Assembly (NCBI GenBank): GCA_041538185.1
Contig: JBGORM010000001.1
Coordinates: forward strand, 62,001-126,000
Direction of reading: 5' to 3'
DNA length: 64,000 nt
Source of the DNA: Melioribacteraceae bacterium 4301-Me
Lineage (GTDB): Bacteria > Bacteroidota > Ignavibacteria > Ignavibacteriales > Melioribacteraceae
Program-made: the position numbers and the translations under genes
Notes under the pieces: generated by a model
Seen by the model: the letters and a program-made list of their open reading frames with translations, nothing else
Told to the model about the DNA's origin: nothing
Database searches by the model: none
Shown: piece by piece, positions 25,526 to 35,074 of the stretch
Numbering within the stretch: position 1 is the first letter of the stretch
How the letters are laid out: each line of letters starts with the position of its first letter

Positions 25526-26793
25526 AAAAAATATTTTTTTTCTTCTTGGTTTTTATTGCCTGCACAATAGAAGCACAAGAGGTTTTAGATAAAATTGTAG
25601 CAGTTGTAGATAAAGATATAATTTTAAAATCTGAACTTGATTTTAGAGTAAATATAGAAGCTGCACAAAAAAATCTTAATCCTAACGACACAACACTAAG
25701 GAAGCAAGTCTTAAACCAACTTATTGAAGAAAAGCTATTGTATGCACAGGCGGAATTGGACTCAATTAATGTAACGGACGACCAGGTAAAACAACAGCTT
25801 GATTATCAAATGAATTATTTTATTCAACAATATGGTTCGAGGGAAAGATTAGAACAAGCTTATGGTATGTCAATAGAGAAATTAAAGCGTTCACTTGAAG
25901 ATGATGTACGTAAAAATTTGATGGCACAAATGCTGCAACAAAAAAAATTTGGCGATGTAACAGTATCAAGAAAAGAGGTGGAGGATTTTTATGATACTTT
26001 TAAAGATTCACTTGGCTTAATACCGGAAAGGTTTACTATTGCTCATATATTTATCAATCCTAAATCCGGCGAACGCGTTAGAAATAAAGCAAAAAATTTC
26101 GCTGAATCTTTATTGGATTCACTTAAACATGGGGCAGATTTTGCTGAATTAGCTAAGAAATACTCAGATGACCCCGGTAGCGCAAGTCAAGGTGGCGACT
26201 TGGGTTTTGTAAAACGTGGTGTTTTTTATCCTGAATTTGAAGCTGTTGCTTTTTCTCTTGCACCAAAACAAACATCAGATGTTATTGAATCTCCTGTTGG
26301 TTTTCATATCATTCAGTTGTTAGAAAGACGCGGCGATGAAATTCATGTCCGCCATATTTTAATAAAAATTAAAAGCGATGAAAAAGCTGATTTGGCAGCT
26401 ATTGACCTTTTAAACGACATCAGAGATAGCGTATTAAGCGGTAAAAATTCTTTTGCATACTATGCAAAAAAATACAGCGATGATAAGGAAACAGCTAAGA
26501 ATGGTGGACTTTTAGGCACCTTCGAAGAAAATCAATTGGATAAGTCTCTTTTAGATATTGTCTATAAATTAAAAGATGGAGAAATAAGTTTTCCTAAAAG
26601 ATTAGATGTTAACAAATCTACTTATGGTTACCATATTGTTCAGTTAATTAAAAGAACCCCGCAGCACAAAGCTAACTTAGATACAGATTACGATGAACTT
26701 AAGAGGCTGGCAGAATATTACAAAAAGCAAAAATTGTATAAGGAGTGGATGGCTGAACTGAAAGATAAAATTTATTGGGAAATAAAAGCATAA
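25510..26793 (+). CDS. surA: SurA-like periplasmic chaperone/peptidyl-prolyl isomerase
   Basis: This 427-residue exported protein has a signal peptide (FFFFLVFIACTIEAQ) and the SurA start EVLDKIVAVVDKDIILKSELD. The chaperone helices are followed by two parvulin domains: FTIAHIFINPKSGERV with KYSDDPGSASQGGDLGFV, and IHVRHILIKIKSDEKAD with KYSDDKETAKNGGLLGTF. SurA helps beta-barrel proteins reach the outer membrane, so its presence supports a diderm cell. It overlaps the previous gene by 16 bp and is followed 9 bp later by the MoxR ATPase gene. Confidence 0.92.
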   Translation: MVHRVKKIFFFFLVFIACTIEAQEVLDKIVAVVDKDIILKSELDFRVNIEAAQKNLNPNDTTLRKQVLNQLIEEKLLYAQAELDSINVTDDQVKQQLDYQMNYFIQQYGSRERLEQAYGMSIEKLKRSLEDDVRKNLMAQMLQQKKFGDVTVSRKEVEDFYDTFKDSLGLIPERFTIAHIFINPKSGERVRNKAKNFAESLLDSLKHGADFAELAKKYSDDPGSASQGGDLGFVKRGVFYPEFEAVAFSLAPKQTSDVIESPVGFHIIQLLERRGDEIHVRHILIKIKSDEKADLAAIDLLNDIRDSVLSGKNSFAYYAKKYSDDKETAKNGGLLGTFEENQLDKSLLDIVYKLKDGEISFPKRLDVNKSTYGYHIVQLIKRTPQHKANLDTDYDELKRLAEYYKKQKLYKEWMAELKDKIYWEIKA

Positions 26794-26802
26794 GGAAAAA
26801 TA

Positions 26803-27798
26803 GTGGAACAAATAAAACTTGCTGCAAACGACTTAGAAGGAGTTGATAGATTAAACGATGCCGTAAAAAAAATAAAAGAAGAGATAGGCAAAGTTATAAT
26901 TGGACAGCACCAAATTATTAACGATTTGCTTGTTAGTCTTTTAGCTCGTGGTCATTGCCTGCTTGTGGGTGTCCCCGGTTTAGCTAAAACTTTGTTGATT
27001 AAAACACTTGCCGAAGTTTTTGATCTTACCTTTAATAGAATTCAATTCACCCCAGATTTAATGCCAGGCGATATAACAGGGACTGAAATTATTGATGAGG
27101 ACCAAATCACAAAAAGAAGGTATTTCAAATTTGTAAAAGGTCCAATTTTTGCAAATATTATTTTAGCCGATGAAATCAATAGAACGCCACCTAAAACTCA
27201 AGCCGCACTTTTAGAGGCAATGCAGGAATATAAAGTTACTGCCGCAGGGGAAATATACAAGCTCGAAGAACCATTTTTTGTGTTAGCCACCCAAAATCCT
27301 ATTGAACAAGAAGGAACCTATCCCTTACCAGAAGCACAGTTGGATAGATTTATGTTTAATCTCTGGTTAGATTATCCTTCAATTGATGAAGAAGTTCAAA
27401 TTATTAAATCGACTACAAGTGATTATAATCCCAAGTTAAATAAAATCTTAACTAAAGAAGAATTGTTTTACTTCCAAAGTTTAATAAGAAAAGTACCAGT
27501 CGCAGATAATGTTATTCAATTTGCAGTAAATTTAGTAAACTCAACACGACCAGGTCGAAATTCTAAAAAAGCAACTATTAGTGAATTGATAAGTTGGGGC
27601 GCCGGACCGCGTGCTTCTCAATATTTAATTCTCGCTGCAAAGACAAAAGCTGTTATGGAAGGTAGATTCACTCCTTCGATTGACGATGTTAAACAGTTTT
27701 TGGTACCAGTACTTCGACACCGAATAATACCAAGCTTCAACGCCGAAGCCGATGGAATTAACTCTGTAGACATAATCAATAAATTATCTGAAAATTAA
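26803..27798 (+). CDS. MoxR-family AAA+ ATPase
   Basis: This 331-residue AAA+ protein has Walker A GVPGLAKT, Walker B LADEINRTPPKTQAALLEAM, sensor region ATQNPIEQEGTYPLPEAQLDRFMF and the C-terminal lid, all typical of MoxR. MoxR proteins remodel partner complexes together with DUF58/vWA proteins. Its DUF58 partner candidate lies upstream at 17419-18327. It starts with GTG 9 bp after surA, so it is probably expressed with the folding factors. Confidence 0.93.
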   Translation: MEQIKLAANDLEGVDRLNDAVKKIKEEIGKVIIGQHQIINDLLVSLLARGHCLLVGVPGLAKTLLIKTLAEVFDLTFNRIQFTPDLMPGDITGTEIIDEDQITKRRYFKFVKGPIFANIILADEINRTPPKTQAALLEAMQEYKVTAAGEIYKLEEPFFVLATQNPIEQEGTYPLPEAQLDRFMFNLWLDYPSIDEEVQIIKSTTSDYNPKLNKILTKEELFYFQSLIRKVPVADNVIQFAVNLVNSTRPGRNSKKATISELISWGAGPRASQYLILAAKTKAVMEGRFTPSIDDVKQFLVPVLRHRIIPSFNAEADGINSVDIINKLSEN

Positions 27799-27823
27799 TT
27801 CTATTCAAAGTAAGGAGGCGGTT

Positions 27824-29101
27824 ATCGAAACTAAAGATTTATTCTTATGGGTATTTATTTTCTTTCCTTTGATTGCTTTTTTCTCTTCATGTAATAAAAA
27901 AGAAGAACCATCGTTACAACTCAATACAGAAAAACATAAAATTAGTCCTTTTGGTTTTGTTGCAGATTCGTTAGAAGAAGAACGCGGTGTAATTGGTAAT
28001 AATGAAACTTTAACGGATATTCTCCTTCCTTATGGTGTTCCTTATGAAAAAATTTATCAAATTGCACAGAAATCAAAAGATGTTTTTTATGTGAGAAAAT
28101 TTAAAACTGGTGATAATTATGTTATTTATAAGACTAACGATACAATTCCGGAAGTAAAATACTTTATCTACGAAAAGGATATAGTAAATTATGTAGTGTT
28201 TGATCTTAGTGACCCAATAAAAATCTACGAGGGCAAAAAGAGAACCGAAGTTAAGGAAATGTTTGCTGATGGCGTAATTAATAGTTCTTTATATGAGACT
28301 TTTGAGAATAATAATCTTGATATCAATTTAGCGCTTAAGCTTGCCGATGTATTTGCATGGCAGATTGATTTTTATAGGATTCAAAAGGGTGATAAGTTTA
28401 AAGTCTTCTATGAAGAAGAGTATTTAAATAATGAACCAATAGGAGTAGGTAAAATTATAGCTGCAGAATTTTCTGCGAATAATCAAAATTATTTTGCTTT
28501 TAGATTTGAACAAAATGGTTCCGACGTTTACTTCGATGAAAAAGGTAATAGCCTTCGCAAAGCTTTTCTTAAAGCGCCGTTAAAATTTAGCAGAATTACA
28601 TCTCGTTATTCATTAAAAAGATACCACCCAATATTGCATCGTGAAAAAGCGCATTTAGGCACAGATTATGCCGCACCCACTGGAACTCCAATACTAAGTG
28701 TAGGGGATGGTATAGTTACAGAAGCAACTTACAAGGCTTACAATGGTAATTATGTTAAGATTAGGCACAATTCAACTTATTCTACCCAATATTTGCACAT
28801 GTCAAAAATTGCTAAAGGAATTAAACCAGGAGTTCGTGTAAAACAGGGACAGGTGATTGGTTATGTTGGCAGTACAGGTCTGGCTACAGGTCCCCATGTT
28901 TGTTTTAGATTTTGGAAAAACGGCAGACAAGTAGATCCATTTCGCGAAAAAATTCCGCCTTCAAAGCCAATTGACCCTAAAAACAGAGAGGCATTTTTTA
29001 CTTTAAGAGATGAATTATTGAAAAAGCTTAATTCAGCATCTAATCAAAATGATTCGACATATGCTATGAGAAAAGGCAGCAATGAAAATAATATTCAATA
29101 A
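27824..29101 (+). CDS. M23-family peptidase lipoprotein (LytM domain)
   Basis: This lipoprotein of about 425 residues has an N-terminal region with a LysM/OapA-like part (TLTDILLPYGVPYEKIYQIAQ). Its C-terminal M23 domain has H(X)AHLGTDYAAPTGTPILSVGDG and YLHMSKIAKGI ... GSTGLATGPHVCFRFW, the zinc ligands of LytM endopeptidases that cut peptidoglycan crosslinks. The start is unusual. The only strong ribosome-binding site (AGGAGG at 27813-27818) points to an ATC codon at 27824, which restores a full lipoprotein signal ending FFSSC. The next conventional start, TTG at 27869, leaves only seven residues before that cysteine. The function call is firm; the start codon is an inference. Confidence 0.85.
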   Translation: METKDLFLWVFIFFPLIAFFSSCNKKEEPSLQLNTEKHKISPFGFVADSLEEERGVIGNNETLTDILLPYGVPYEKIYQIAQKSKDVFYVRKFKTGDNYVIYKTNDTIPEVKYFIYEKDIVNYVVFDLSDPIKIYEGKKRTEVKEMFADGVINSSLYETFENNNLDINLALKLADVFAWQIDFYRIQKGDKFKVFYEEEYLNNEPIGVGKIIAAEFSANNQNYFAFRFEQNGSDVYFDEKGNSLRKAFLKAPLKFSRITSRYSLKRYHPILHREKAHLGTDYAAPTGTPILSVGDGIVTEATYKAYNGNYVKIRHNSTYSTQYLHMSKIAKGIKPGVRVKQGQVIGYVGSTGLATGPHVCFRFWKNGRQVDPFREKIPPSKPIDPKNREAFFTLRDELLKKLNSASNQNDSTYAMRKGSNENNIQ

Positions 29102-29508
29102 CCTCAAATTATTCATACTGTTTGCAAAAAGTGAGCTTATTTACTTCAAGCTGGCTTTCCTACGCGTGAGTTACAAAACTCTATAGTCATTATTTGACCC
29201 GTGCTTTTGTTTGTAATAAAGAAAATTTATAATCAGAAAATAATTTTTGTTTTTACAAGAAAGTTATTGCGTTTTTTATCAAGCGACCGAAATATCTCTA
29301 CCACAAATTCATTGTGTTATAATTGCGACCGAAAGGAATGAGTGAAACAATCTTCAACAAAGAGATAATAAGATGAATTTTTTTTGGTTATAGCGGAAAG
29401 AGCAGCAGTGAAATAAAGAGAAGCGCTTGTAAAAAGAAAGAATGTAGACCGATGACAAGTGAAGGTGAATATATAATTTCCTAATGCACTGTTTGGTATA
29501 AAAAGAAT
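29102..29508. other. Intergenic region between convergent genes with repeat remnants
   Basis: This 407-bp gap has no gene I can support. Two pieces of a common dispersed repeat are visible, CGACCGAAA at about 29284 and GCGACCGAAAGGAATGAG at about 29325, both similar to GCTTCGCTCATTCCTTTCGGTCGC-type repeats. No clear bidirectional terminator is seen. Confidence 0.45.
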
Positions 29509-32500
29509 TTACCGGAAAGCTTTTTGTATTAGTTCTTGTTGTGATTTTAAGTATTGCTTTGTTGAGCCTGGTGCTGGGCTGGGGCTTTCGGGTCTGCCTA
29601 CATATTTAATCTTTTTTATGTCAATGCCTAATTCTAAGAATTTGATGTAGATGAAATTCCAAGCGCCCATATTTTGTGGTTCCTCTTGCACCCATTTTAT
29701 TTTTTCTGCATTAGGATATATTTCTAAAATTGATTTAATTTCATTTTGAGGGAATGGGTAATATTGCTCAATTCGTATAATTGCAGTATCAATATTTTTC
29801 ATTAAGTCTCGTTCAGAAATTAATTCATAATATATTTTCCCGCTTGTGAAAATTAAGTTTTTAATTTTACTTTTATCTTTAATTGAAGCATCATCTATAA
29901 CTTCCCAAAATTTTCCTGAGGTAAAATCATTAATTGATGATCGAGCTGCGGGTAGTCTTAAAAGACTTTTGGGGGTTAGAATAACTAATGGTCTTTCAAT
30001 TTTTTGAAGAACATGCCGTCTTAATAAATGGAAATATTGTGCTGGTGTTGTGGGGTTGCATACAAACATATTATTTTCAGCGCAAAGTATTAAGAATCGT
30101 TCTAACCGAGCACTACTGTGTTCAGGTCCTTGACCCTCTTGTCCATGTGGCAATAAAAGTACAATATTATTGGGGAGCTGCCACTTTGTAAACGAACTGC
30201 AAATAAAATTATCGATTACAGGTTGGGCTCCATTAGCAAAATCTCCGAACTGAGCTTCCCAAATTACCAGTGAAAGCGGGTCGGCAACACTATATCCAAA
30301 TTCAAAACCTAATACAGCAGCTTCTGAGAGCAGACTATCTAACGGTTCAAGTTTAGCTTGCCCTTCTGAGATTGAATTGTGTGGTATGATTTCTTCGCCT
30401 GTATTCATGTCTGTTAAAATTAAATGTCTTTGACTAAATGTACCTCTTGCACTGTCCTGTCCACTTAATCGGATTGGCCTTCCTTCAATTAACAATGTAC
30501 CAAAAGCAAGTGATTCTGCAAAAGCCCAGTCAATTCTTGCATTGCCAGTCAACAATTCTTTACGCTTGTCGATATGCTTTTTAAGCTTTGGGTTTAAGGT
30601 AAAGTTTTCGGGGAACTTTGTAATTCCTTTAACTACAGCAGCCAGCATTTCAAAAGGTACTTTTGTTCCTGTTTTAACTGGTACTGATTGGTAAAACTCA
30701 TAATCATAAGCTAAAGGTCTATCTGGGGTAAATTTAATTCCGTTCATTTTTGTCGATTTTAACGCTCTCTCTAAAATTTCCCAAATTTCTTTATCCAACT
30801 TTTCAATTTCACTTTCGGTAATAATTGATTTACTAATTAGCTTTTTGCTGTAAATTTCTTTCACAGAAGGATGCTCTTTTATAATGCGGTACATAATTGG
30901 CTGAGTATAGACAGGGTCGTCACCCTCGTTGTGACCATGTCTTCTATATCCAATTAAATCAATTACAATATCTTTATGAAATTTCTGGCGATACTCGAAA
31001 GCGAGCTTAGCAATCCAAAGGGCAGCTTCCGGGTCATCACCATTAACATGGAATATTGGCGATTGAACCATTTTAGCAACATCTGTAGCATATGGCGATG
31101 ACCTTGCTTCTTCTGGGGTGGTAGTAAATCCAATCTGATTGTTAATAATTATGTGAATTGTTCCGCCAGTTCTATAACCCTTCAATTGTGAGAGGTTTAG
31201 CGTTTCAGCAACAATTCCTTGTCCAGCAAAAGCTGCATCGCCGTGAATTAGAATTGGTATATATTTATTTCTTTCAAAATCATTGTTTCTTGTCTGTTTT
31301 GCTCTAACTATTCCTTCAACAACAGGGTTGACCCATTCAAGGTGGCTGGGATTTGATGCAACTGAAACTTTTATTTTTTTACCAGACATTGTTAAATATT
31401 TGCCCGAAGCTCCCAGATGATACTTTACGTCACCAGTTCCCTGCGGAGCGTCCGGGTCAATATCTTCTTCAAATTCCGAAAAAATTTTCTCATAACTTTT
31501 ACCGATTATATTTGATAAAACATTAAGTCTACCTCGATGTGCCATGCCGAGGAATATTTCCTTAACGTCATTTTGTGCTGCTTCATTTAAAATCATGTCC
31601 AAAACTGGAATTAAAGTTTCAGAGCCTTCGAGTGAAAACCTTTTATGTCCAACAAACTTTGTATGCAGAAAATGTTCAAATCCTTCAGCGATAACAAGTT
31701 TGTTCAGTATTCTCTTTTTCCATTCATCTGAGAAATTAAATTTATTTAGTATTGGTTCCATTTTCGTTTGCAGCCATGCCTTTTCGTCGTGATTTTGGAT
31801 GTGCATGTATTCTATGCCTATTTTATCACAGTAGGTCTGGTGCAGCACATCTAAGATTTGACGAAGAGTGCCGGTCTCCATGCCTTGTAACCCGCCAGTA
31901 ATAAATGGGCGGTCGTAATCCCAAATGGTAAATCCGTAATTGGTAGGGTCTAGTTCTTCATGATAGGCAATTTTATGTTCAAGTGGATTTAAATCAGCAA
32001 TTAAATGGCCGCGAACTCTGTACATATTAATTAATTGTAGGATTCTTGCTTGCTTTTCTATTTGTTCTTTATGTTCAATTTCGCCAAACCCTAGGCTTGT
32101 AGTGTCAACGCCCCAGCCTACCGGTTTCTGTGGAATGTTCAAGTCAGTAAAAATTGATTCATAAAATTGTTCTTCACCTAATAGGTATTTGTCAATTTGT
32201 GCAAGAAATTCACCGGAAACTGCACCTTGAATAATTCTATGGTCGTATGTGCTTGTAATATTCATAACTTTGCCTATACCTAAAGATGCTAAAGCTGTTT
32301 TAGACATTGCTTTAAATTCAGCTGGATAATCAATAGCGCCAATTGCAACAATACAGCCTTGCCCTGTCATTAGTCTTGGAGTAGAAGAAACCGTACCAAT
32401 TCCGCCCGGGTTCGTTAAAGTAATTGTTGTTCCTTGGAAGTCTGAGGGTTCTAATCTAGAATTTTTAGCTTTGTCTATTATTTCATTATAAGCATCAAAA

Positions 32501-33141
32501 AATTGCTTGAAGTTCATTTGTCCAGCATGTTTAATATTAGGTACAATTAAAGAGCGTGTACCATCTTTTCTTTCTATATCGACAGCGATTCCTAAGTTAA
32601 CATAAGGTTTGTTAATTATGTAAGGTTTTTCGTTAATATAAGCAAACGATTTGTTCATGGCGGGGAACTTTTTTACAGCCTTAACAATTGCGTAAGCAAC
32701 TAAATGAGTGAAAGAGACTTTCCCAGCGTTTATTTTGCTTAAGTGTTGATTAATAATAAGTCTATTTTCTTCTAAAAGTTTAACAGAAACAGTGCGAAGT
32801 GAAGTGGCAGTTGGAATGCCTAAACTGTTGTTCATATTTTCTATAATTTTTGCACCAATTCCTGTGATAAGCTGTGGTTCATCTTCAGGGGAAATTTCAA
32901 ATGAATTTGAGATAGCTAAAATTTTTTTATCTGATTTTTTGTATGGCTCTTTTGAAACTTTTTCTTCTTGACTTCTTTCTGAGCCGTTTTCAGTCAACTT
33001 GTCAAAATACTCTCTCCAATGCTCTGAAACTGAATTTTTGTCGTGGAAATATTTGTCTAATAAATCAGCTACAAAGCCAAAGTTATATCCAAAATGAGCA
33101 AATAATTCTTTATGATAACTTGATGTGTCTTGCTTTTTCAT
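29509..33141 (-). CDS. odhA: Fused 2-oxoglutarate dehydrogenase E1/E2 (OdhA/Kgd type)
   Basis: This 1210-residue TCA-cycle protein joins an N-terminal subunit-binding segment (SSYHKELFAHFGYNFGF), an E2 succinyltransferase domain (about 85-335) and a full E1 thiamine-diphosphate domain (about 380-1210). The E2 part has FTHLVAYAIVKAV and the catalytic-site motif TYDHRIIQGA, as in actinobacterial OdhA/Kgd. The E1 part has FLGMAHRGRLNVL, GDAAFAGQG, the thiamine-binding GYRTGGTIHIIINNQIGFTT and QEEPQNMGAW. It has no lipoyl domain of its own, so it would need the lipoylated E2 of another complex. This E2-E1 fusion is best known from Mycobacterium and Corynebacterium. Confidence 0.94.
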   Translation of the reverse strand: MKKQDTSSYHKELFAHFGYNFGFVADLLDKYFHDKNSVSEHWREYFDKLTENGSERSQEEKVSKEPYKKSDKKILAISNSFEISPEDEPQLITGIGAKIIENMNNSLGIPTATSLRTVSVKLLEENRLIINQHLSKINAGKVSFTHLVAYAIVKAVKKFPAMNKSFAYINEKPYIINKPYVNLGIAVDIERKDGTRSLIVPNIKHAGQMNFKQFFDAYNEIIDKAKNSRLEPSDFQGTTITLTNPGGIGTVSSTPRLMTGQGCIVAIGAIDYPAEFKAMSKTALASLGIGKVMNITSTYDHRIIQGAVSGEFLAQIDKYLLGEEQFYESIFTDLNIPQKPVGWGVDTTSLGFGEIEHKEQIEKQARILQLINMYRVRGHLIADLNPLEHKIAYHEELDPTNYGFTIWDYDRPFITGGLQGMETGTLRQILDVLHQTYCDKIGIEYMHIQNHDEKAWLQTKMEPILNKFNFSDEWKKRILNKLVIAEGFEHFLHTKFVGHKRFSLEGSETLIPVLDMILNEAAQNDVKEIFLGMAHRGRLNVLSNIIGKSYEKIFSEFEEDIDPDAPQGTGDVKYHLGASGKYLTMSGKKIKVSVASNPSHLEWVNPVVEGIVRAKQTRNNDFERNKYIPILIHGDAAFAGQGIVAETLNLSQLKGYRTGGTIHIIINNQIGFTTTPEEARSSPYATDVAKMVQSPIFHVNGDDPEAALWIAKLAFEYRQKFHKDIVIDLIGYRRHGHNEGDDPVYTQPIMYRIIKEHPSVKEIYSKKLISKSIITESEIEKLDKEIWEILERALKSTKMNGIKFTPDRPLAYDYEFYQSVPVKTGTKVPFEMLAAVVKGITKFPENFTLNPKLKKHIDKRKELLTGNARIDWAFAESLAFGTLLIEGRPIRLSGQDSARGTFSQRHLILTDMNTGEEIIPHNSISEGQAKLEPLDSLLSEAAVLGFEFGYSVADPLSLVIWEAQFGDFANGAQPVIDNFICSSFTKWQLPNNIVLLLPHGQEGQGPEHSSARLERFLILCAENNMFVCNPTTPAQYFHLLRRHVLQKIERPLVILTPKSLLRLPAARSSINDFTSGKFWEVIDDASIKDKSKIKNLIFTSGKIYYELISERDLMKNIDTAIIRIEQYYPFPQNEIKSILEIYPNAEKIKWVQEEPQNMGAWNFIYIKFLELGIDIKKIKYVGRPESPSPAPGSTKQYLKSQQELIQKAFR

Positions 33142-33680
33142 TTTACCTGTTCATTGAAATTTATTATCTGTTACAAAGTTATAAAGTTGTAGAACCAAAT
33201 TAAAGATATTTTGTCTTCATTATAACTATTTTTGCAATTACAGTTTACAATCTACAATAAAACATTTTATAATGAAGTTTGAGATTGTCAATTTGCAATA
33301 GAGAATTTTCTGTTTCGGCAGACGGTTTTCACTCATTATGTTAGTTTGCAATACAATTTTTAATTTATGCAGCGGACTCTTTCGATAAAGTAGCAAATAA
33401 AAAACTATTTTTTTGTTGTCTCTAATTATAAAATGCTGCATTATGATTTAAGAATATTTAAAAATATTTTTATAATAGAAAATTTGTTTAGTTTACATGT
33501 GCATAACGTTTTTGAATAATTAAACAAATAACGCAAAAGAATATTAGTGTTTTTAAGATACCTATTGACAAAAAATAAATTTTCTATTTGCTCGTTGCAG
33601 TAAACTGGCTGGCTTAGTTGATTTGGTAGAATTTATTTTTTAAGTTCGCAAAAATTTTTTTTATTAATAAAGGTACGAAA
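33142..33680. other. Intergenic region between odhA and the lysine operon
   Basis: This 539-bp divergent gap is very AT-rich. A TTGACA at 33565-33570 lies 110 bp before lysW and could be a -35 box, but I see no good -10 at the right distance. The minus-strand frame at 33238-33441 has no ribosome-binding site and atypical composition, so I do not treat it as a gene. No RNA structure was recognised. Confidence 0.45.
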
Positions 33681-33848
33681 ATGAAAGCCGAGTGCCCAAT
33701 TTGTGCTGCCAATATAGAGTTAGCTGCTGATACTGTAATAGGGGAATTACTAGAATGCCCTGATTGTGGGACAGAACTTGAAGTTGTTGAAGTAAATCCT
33801 CCCAAACTTGCCGAAGCTCCAAAAGAAGAAGAAGACTGGGGAGAATAA
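33681..33848 (+). CDS. lysW: LysW amino-group carrier protein
   Basis: This 55-residue acidic protein carries the growing lysine precursor on the gamma-carboxyl of its C-terminal glutamate. The sequence begins MKAECPICAA with a second cysteine pair ECPDCG, so Cys5/Cys8/Cys26/Cys29 form a zinc knuckle. It ends EEEDWGE, the exact EDWGE tail that LysX ligates to alpha-aminoadipate. The net charge is strongly negative, as needed for electrostatic docking to the enzymes. It begins the operon lysW, homocitrate synthase, lysX, lysY, glutaminase-like, lysZ, lysJ. The homocitrate synthase gene starts 4 bp after its stop. Small size makes this gene easy to miss. Confidence 0.95.
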   Translation: MKAECPICAANIELAADTVIGELLECPDCGTELEVVEVNPPKLAEAPKEEEDWGE

Positions 33849-33851
33849 AAT

Positions 33852-35018
33852 TTGGTATCGGTACTTGACTCAACTTTAAGGGAAGGTGAACAAACCCCTG
33901 GTGTTTATTTTGATAAACACATCAAGTTAGCAATTGCAAATCTTTTAGATGAAGTGGGTGTAGATATTATTGAAGCTGGACACCCAATGGTTACAACTGA
34001 AATTAAAGAAGCAGTCGAATCAATAGCAAAAAAAGGGTATAAGGCAATAGTAGGTGCTCATTCACGTTCATTAAAAAGTGATGTAGATTTAGCATTAGAG
34101 TGCGGCGTTGGTTTTATTGGCATTTTTTATTGTGTGTCAGAAGAAAGATTGTCAAATGTTTTTAAGAAAGATTTGCCAAGCGCAATTCAACAGATTACGG
34201 ACGTTATTAATTACGCTAAAACTCAAAAACCAAATATCTTGATCCGATATACCCCTGAGGATACAGTCCGCTCACAATTTGAGAATGTTGTAACTGCTGC
34301 CTCTGCAGCTGTTGAAGCTGGCGCGGATATAATTAGCGTTGCAGATACCACTGGTTATATGGTGCCAGGCACTAGTAGAAGTATGTATGATTATGTATCT
34401 CGACTCAAGGATGAACTAAATAAAAAAGGATTAAACCCAAAAATAGCAGTTCATTGCCATAACGACCGTGGTTTTGCATTAGCAAACGCGCTTGACGCTT
34501 ATAGAGCTGGTGCAGAAATAATAGATGCCTCTGTATTGGGATTAGGCGAAAGAGCCGGTATAGTTGATTTAGCAGAGTTGCTTGTAGTTCTTACTGCTGA
34601 CTTTGGTGAAAGTAAATGGAATTTATTGAAACTGAACGAATTATATCATTTGGTAAGTAAACATTCAGGGGTCCCAATTCCTGCTAATTATCCTATTATG
34701 GGTGCTAATGCTTTTACTCATTGTGCTGGTGTACACACTCACGCTGCTTCTATTAATCCCATGCATTACGAAAGTTTAAGCCCAGATTTGGTTGGCAGAG
34801 AGAGGCATTTTGCACTAGACCACATGTCGGGCATTGCTTCTTTGAGGTATGCATTAAAATTAATTGGTGAAAATGAACTTGATGATGAACTGCAAGCAGA
34901 TGTACTGAAGGAAGTGAAGTCTGTTGGTCAAAGAGGAAGAACAGTAGACCTTACCGAATTAAAGCATATCGTTGATTCCTGCAAACACAATAAAACCTTT
35001 AAGCAAATGAGCAAATAG
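33852..35018 (+). CDS. Homocitrate synthase
   Basis: This 388-residue enzyme of the DRE-TIM metallolyase family condenses 2-oxoglutarate and acetyl-CoA, the first step of lysine synthesis by the alpha-aminoadipate route. The catalytic motif is VLDSTLREGEQTPGVYF. VAD(T)TGYM and AVHCHNDRGFALANALDAYRAGA carry metal and catalytic residues, and GLGERAGIVDLAEL and HTHAASINPMHYESL follow. There is no long C-terminal regulatory (LeuA) domain, consistent with Lys20/NifV types. It starts with TTG 4 bp after lysW, with GGGGAG inside the lysW end as ribosome-binding site. The lysW context makes homocitrate synthase the best reading over 2-isopropylmalate or citramalate synthase. Confidence 0.88.
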   Translation: MVSVLDSTLREGEQTPGVYFDKHIKLAIANLLDEVGVDIIEAGHPMVTTEIKEAVESIAKKGYKAIVGAHSRSLKSDVDLALECGVGFIGIFYCVSEERLSNVFKKDLPSAIQQITDVINYAKTQKPNILIRYTPEDTVRSQFENVVTAASAAVEAGADIISVADTTGYMVPGTSRSMYDYVSRLKDELNKKGLNPKIAVHCHNDRGFALANALDAYRAGAEIIDASVLGLGERAGIVDLAELLVVLTADFGESKWNLLKLNELYHLVSKHSGVPIPANYPIMGANAFTHCAGVHTHAASINPMHYESLSPDLVGRERHFALDHMSGIASLRYALKLIGENELDDELQADVLKEVKSVGQRGRTVDLTELKHIVDSCKHNKTFKQMSK

Positions 35019-35074
35019 TTTGCTCCTGTTTAGCTTAAAATAATTTATAAGTTAAAAACGAGGAGAAATAAAAA

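Noticed and set aside
33238..33441. Minus-strand 67-residue frame upstream of odhA
   Set aside because: No ribosome-binding site, no domain and odd composition; treated as non-coding.
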